Assembly: GCA_029057255.1 (NCBI GenBank)
Contig: JAICZO010000510.1
Location: forward strand, 1 to 7,923
Direction: 5' to 3'
Origin: Muribaculaceae bacterium
Lineage (GTDB): Bacteria > Bacteroidota > Bacteroidia > Bacteroidales > Muribaculaceae
DNA: 7,923 bases
The notes below the pieces were generated by a model that saw nothing but the letters and a program-made list of their open reading frames with translations, was not told the DNA's origin and ran no database searches. Shown here one piece after another: positions 6,244 to 7,923 of this stretch. The number at the start of each line of letters is the position of its first letter. Position 1 is the stretch's first letter. A program made the translations under genes and the position numbers.

Positions 6244-7923
6244 ATGTACAAGCGCAACGCCTCAGCAATATATATCGTTGTCGCCGCAGTCATTGCGGCG
6301 ATGGCGCTTGCAGCGTGCTCGACAAAGAAGAACACCGCCGCGACGCGCAAGTACCAGGAGTTCATAACCCGCTACAACATCCACTACAACGGCGACACTC
6401 ACTACCGCGAGACCCTCGCCGACATGGAGAGCAAGTACGAGGACGACTACTCGAGGCTCGTCTTCATGCACCCCGTCGAAGCCAAGGCCGACCCCTCGGC
6501 GCCTCAGCCGTCGGGCGACTTCAACCGCTCTATCGAAAAAGCACAGAAAGCCATACAGCTCAGGTCGATAAAGAAAAAGCCCGCAAAGAAATCGGGCAAG
6601 CGAAACGACCCCAAGTACAAGGAGTGGATGAAGCGCGACGAGTACAACCCCTTCCTCCACAATTCGTGGATGATGATGGGGCGCGGACAGTACTACAACG
6701 GCGACTTCCTCGGCGCAGCATCGACATTCTTCTATGTCAGCAAGCACTTCACATGGCTGCCCGCCACTGTCACCGAAGCCAAACTCATGCAGGCGCTCAG
6801 CTATATTTCGCTCGGCTGGCTCTTCGAGGCGGAGATGATTCTGACGCGTATCAAGCTCGACGACCTGCCCAACAACAAGCTGCGCCGCCTCTACAACTTC
6901 GCTTACGCCGACTACTACATCCACGCCGAGAAGTTCGACGAGGCACTGCCCTTCATGCTCGAGGCCGTCAAAGGCGCCTCGGGGGCACAGAAGACACGCC
7001 TCTCGTTCCTGCTCGGACAGATATACGCCCGTCTGGGGCAGAAGGACAAGGCATACAAGGCGTTCAGCGCCGCAGGCAGCTCGTCGTCGGCGCCATACCG
7101 CACCAAGTTCAACGCCCGCATAAAGCAGTCGGAAGTATTCTCGGGCAGCGACATAGAGCCGGAAGTGAAGGCTCTGAGGCGCATGACACGCTATGACCGC
7201 AACAAGGACTACCTCGACCAGATATATTATGCCATCGGCAACCTGTACCTGTCGCGCAAGGATACGCTGCACGCCATCGAGAACTATGAACTGGCAAACG
7301 AGAAGTCGACGCGAAACGGCATCGACAAGGCCATGAACCAGCTCAAGCTCGGCGAACTGTACTTCATGCTCCGCAACTACGCCAAGGCGCAGCCCTCATA
7401 CTCCGAGGCCGTGCCCCAGCTGCCCGCAACATATCCCGGCTACGACAGCCTCAAGCGACGGAGCGACGTGCTCGACGAGCTCGCCGTATACTCCGAGAAC
7501 GTCAATCTGCAGGACTCGCTGCTGCGTCTGTCGGCGATGACCGACGAGGAGCGCCTCGCCGTCGTCAACAAAATCATCGAGCAGCTGAAGGAAAAAGAGA
7601 AGAAGGAGGCCGAGGAGGCCCGGCGCGAGGAATATCTTGCCAATCAGGCGGCCCAGGGCGGCGGTCTGCAGGACAACTCGACACAGCAGTTCAACATCAA
7701 CTCCGACAACTCGTGGTACTTCTACAACACCGCCACAAAGAATGCCGGCAAGACCGACTTCCAGAAGCGATGGGGCTCGCGCAAGCTCGAGGATGACTGG
7801 CGCCGCCGCAACAAGGCTACATTCAACACCAATGACCTAGACAGCAACAGCGATGAGGATCACACCGCCACCGAGGATACCGGCGCAGGAGAAGCCGGGA
7901 AAGGAACAGAGGAGGACACCGAG
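6244..7923 (+). CDS. TPR lipoprotein, PorW/SprE-like (3' end beyond window)
   Basis: The frame is open from the ATG at 6244 to the last base (560 codons, no stop), so the C-terminus is missing. A basic, then hydrophobic signal peptide ends in a lipobox, LAAC, with lipidated Cys25. Probable TPR helices lie near 136-170, 216-245, 250-280, 325-352 and 363-391. A charged coiled-coil-like stretch (about 433-465) and the segment WYFYN (491-495) to WRRRNK (519-524) follow; after that the chain is rich in Asp, Glu, Gly and Thr. The YN-x-x-YNG start (44-50), the KAIQLRSIKK segment (102-111) and the late WYFYN block resemble, from memory, the PorW/SprE lipoproteins of Bacteroidetes, which serve type IX secretion and gliding. 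Many gut relatives lack clear gliding, so its task here is open. It begins 27 bp after pgpH and in the same frame, separated by the pgpH TAA; a TTG at 6241 is an alternative start. Confidence 0.82.
   Translation, partial: MYKRNASAIYIVVAAVIAAMALAACSTKKNTAATRKYQEFITRYNIHYNGDTHYRETLADMESKYEDDYSRLVFMHPVEAKADPSAPQPSGDFNRSIEKAQKAIQLRSIKKKPAKKSGKRNDPKYKEWMKRDEYNPFLHNSWMMMGRGQYYNGDFLGAASTFFYVSKHFTWLPATVTEAKLMQALSYISLGWLFEAEMILTRIKLDDLPNNKLRRLYNFAYADYYIHAEKFDEALPFMLEAVKGASGAQKTRLSFLLGQIYARLGQKDKAYKAFSAAGSSSSAPYRTKFNARIKQSEVFSGSDIEPEVKALRRMTRYDRNKDYLDQIYYAIGNLYLSRKDTLHAIENYELANEKSTRNGIDKAMNQLKLGELYFMLRNYAKAQPSYSEAVPQLPATYPGYDSLKRRSDVLDELAVYSENVNLQDSLLRLSAMTDEERLAVVNKIIEQLKEKEKKEAEEARREEYLANQAAQGGGLQDNSTQQFNINSDNSWYFYNTATKNAGKTDFQKRWGSRKLEDDWRRRNKATFNTNDLDSNSDEDHTATEDTGAGEAGKGTEEDTE

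Noticed and set aside
5388..7196. 602-codon plus-strand frame running across the pgpH/lipoprotein junction
   Set aside because: It is Arg-, Gln- and His-rich with no motif, and it overlaps two well-supported genes in another frame. It is a composition artefact.

Overview
The window carries four genes, all on the + strand and packed head to tail, with no stretch of more than 92 bases between genes. Gene content, G/C-rich third positions with frequent ATA codons, absence of Shine-Dalgarno sequences before the starts, and a Bacteroidetes-type promoter (TTG, 20 bp, TAAATTTG) all point to a Bacteroidales bacterium. Protein wording and base composition suggest a Muribaculaceae-like gut lineage, but that rank is inference. 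The first and last genes are both cut by the window edges.

Region 1 (1-1809) is the 3' part of an unusual fusion gene: a MalY/PatB-type PLP aminotransferase (first ~90 residues missing) joined by a short Pro-rich linker to a complete diaminopimelate epimerase, DapF. The frame has a TAG at 4-6, so the upstream part is either beyond a frameshift, interrupted by a nonsense change, or damaged at a sequence end.

Region 2 (1810-1901) is a 92-bp AT-rich gap with a good Bacteroidetes promoter and two interleaved inverted repeats across its -7 box. I see no hairpin-plus-T-run terminator in it.

Region 3 (1902-7923) looks like one operon: a long bifunctional RelA/SpoT homologue (rsh), 19 bp, a 7TM-HD c-di-AMP phosphodiesterase of the PgpH family, 27 bp, and a TPR outer-membrane lipoprotein of the PorW/SprE type that runs off the end of the window (560 codons seen, no stop).

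Together the genes link cell-wall precursor synthesis (meso-DAP), the (p)ppGpp stringent response, c-di-AMP turnover (tied to cell wall and osmotic balance) and an envelope lipoprotein. The rsh-pgpH pairing stands out because PgpH of Listeria is known to be inhibited by (p)ppGpp. No RNA genes, insertion sequences, CRISPR arrays or phage genes were seen. The window looks like core chromosome rather than an accessory island; its most unusual item is the aminotransferase-DapF fusion.
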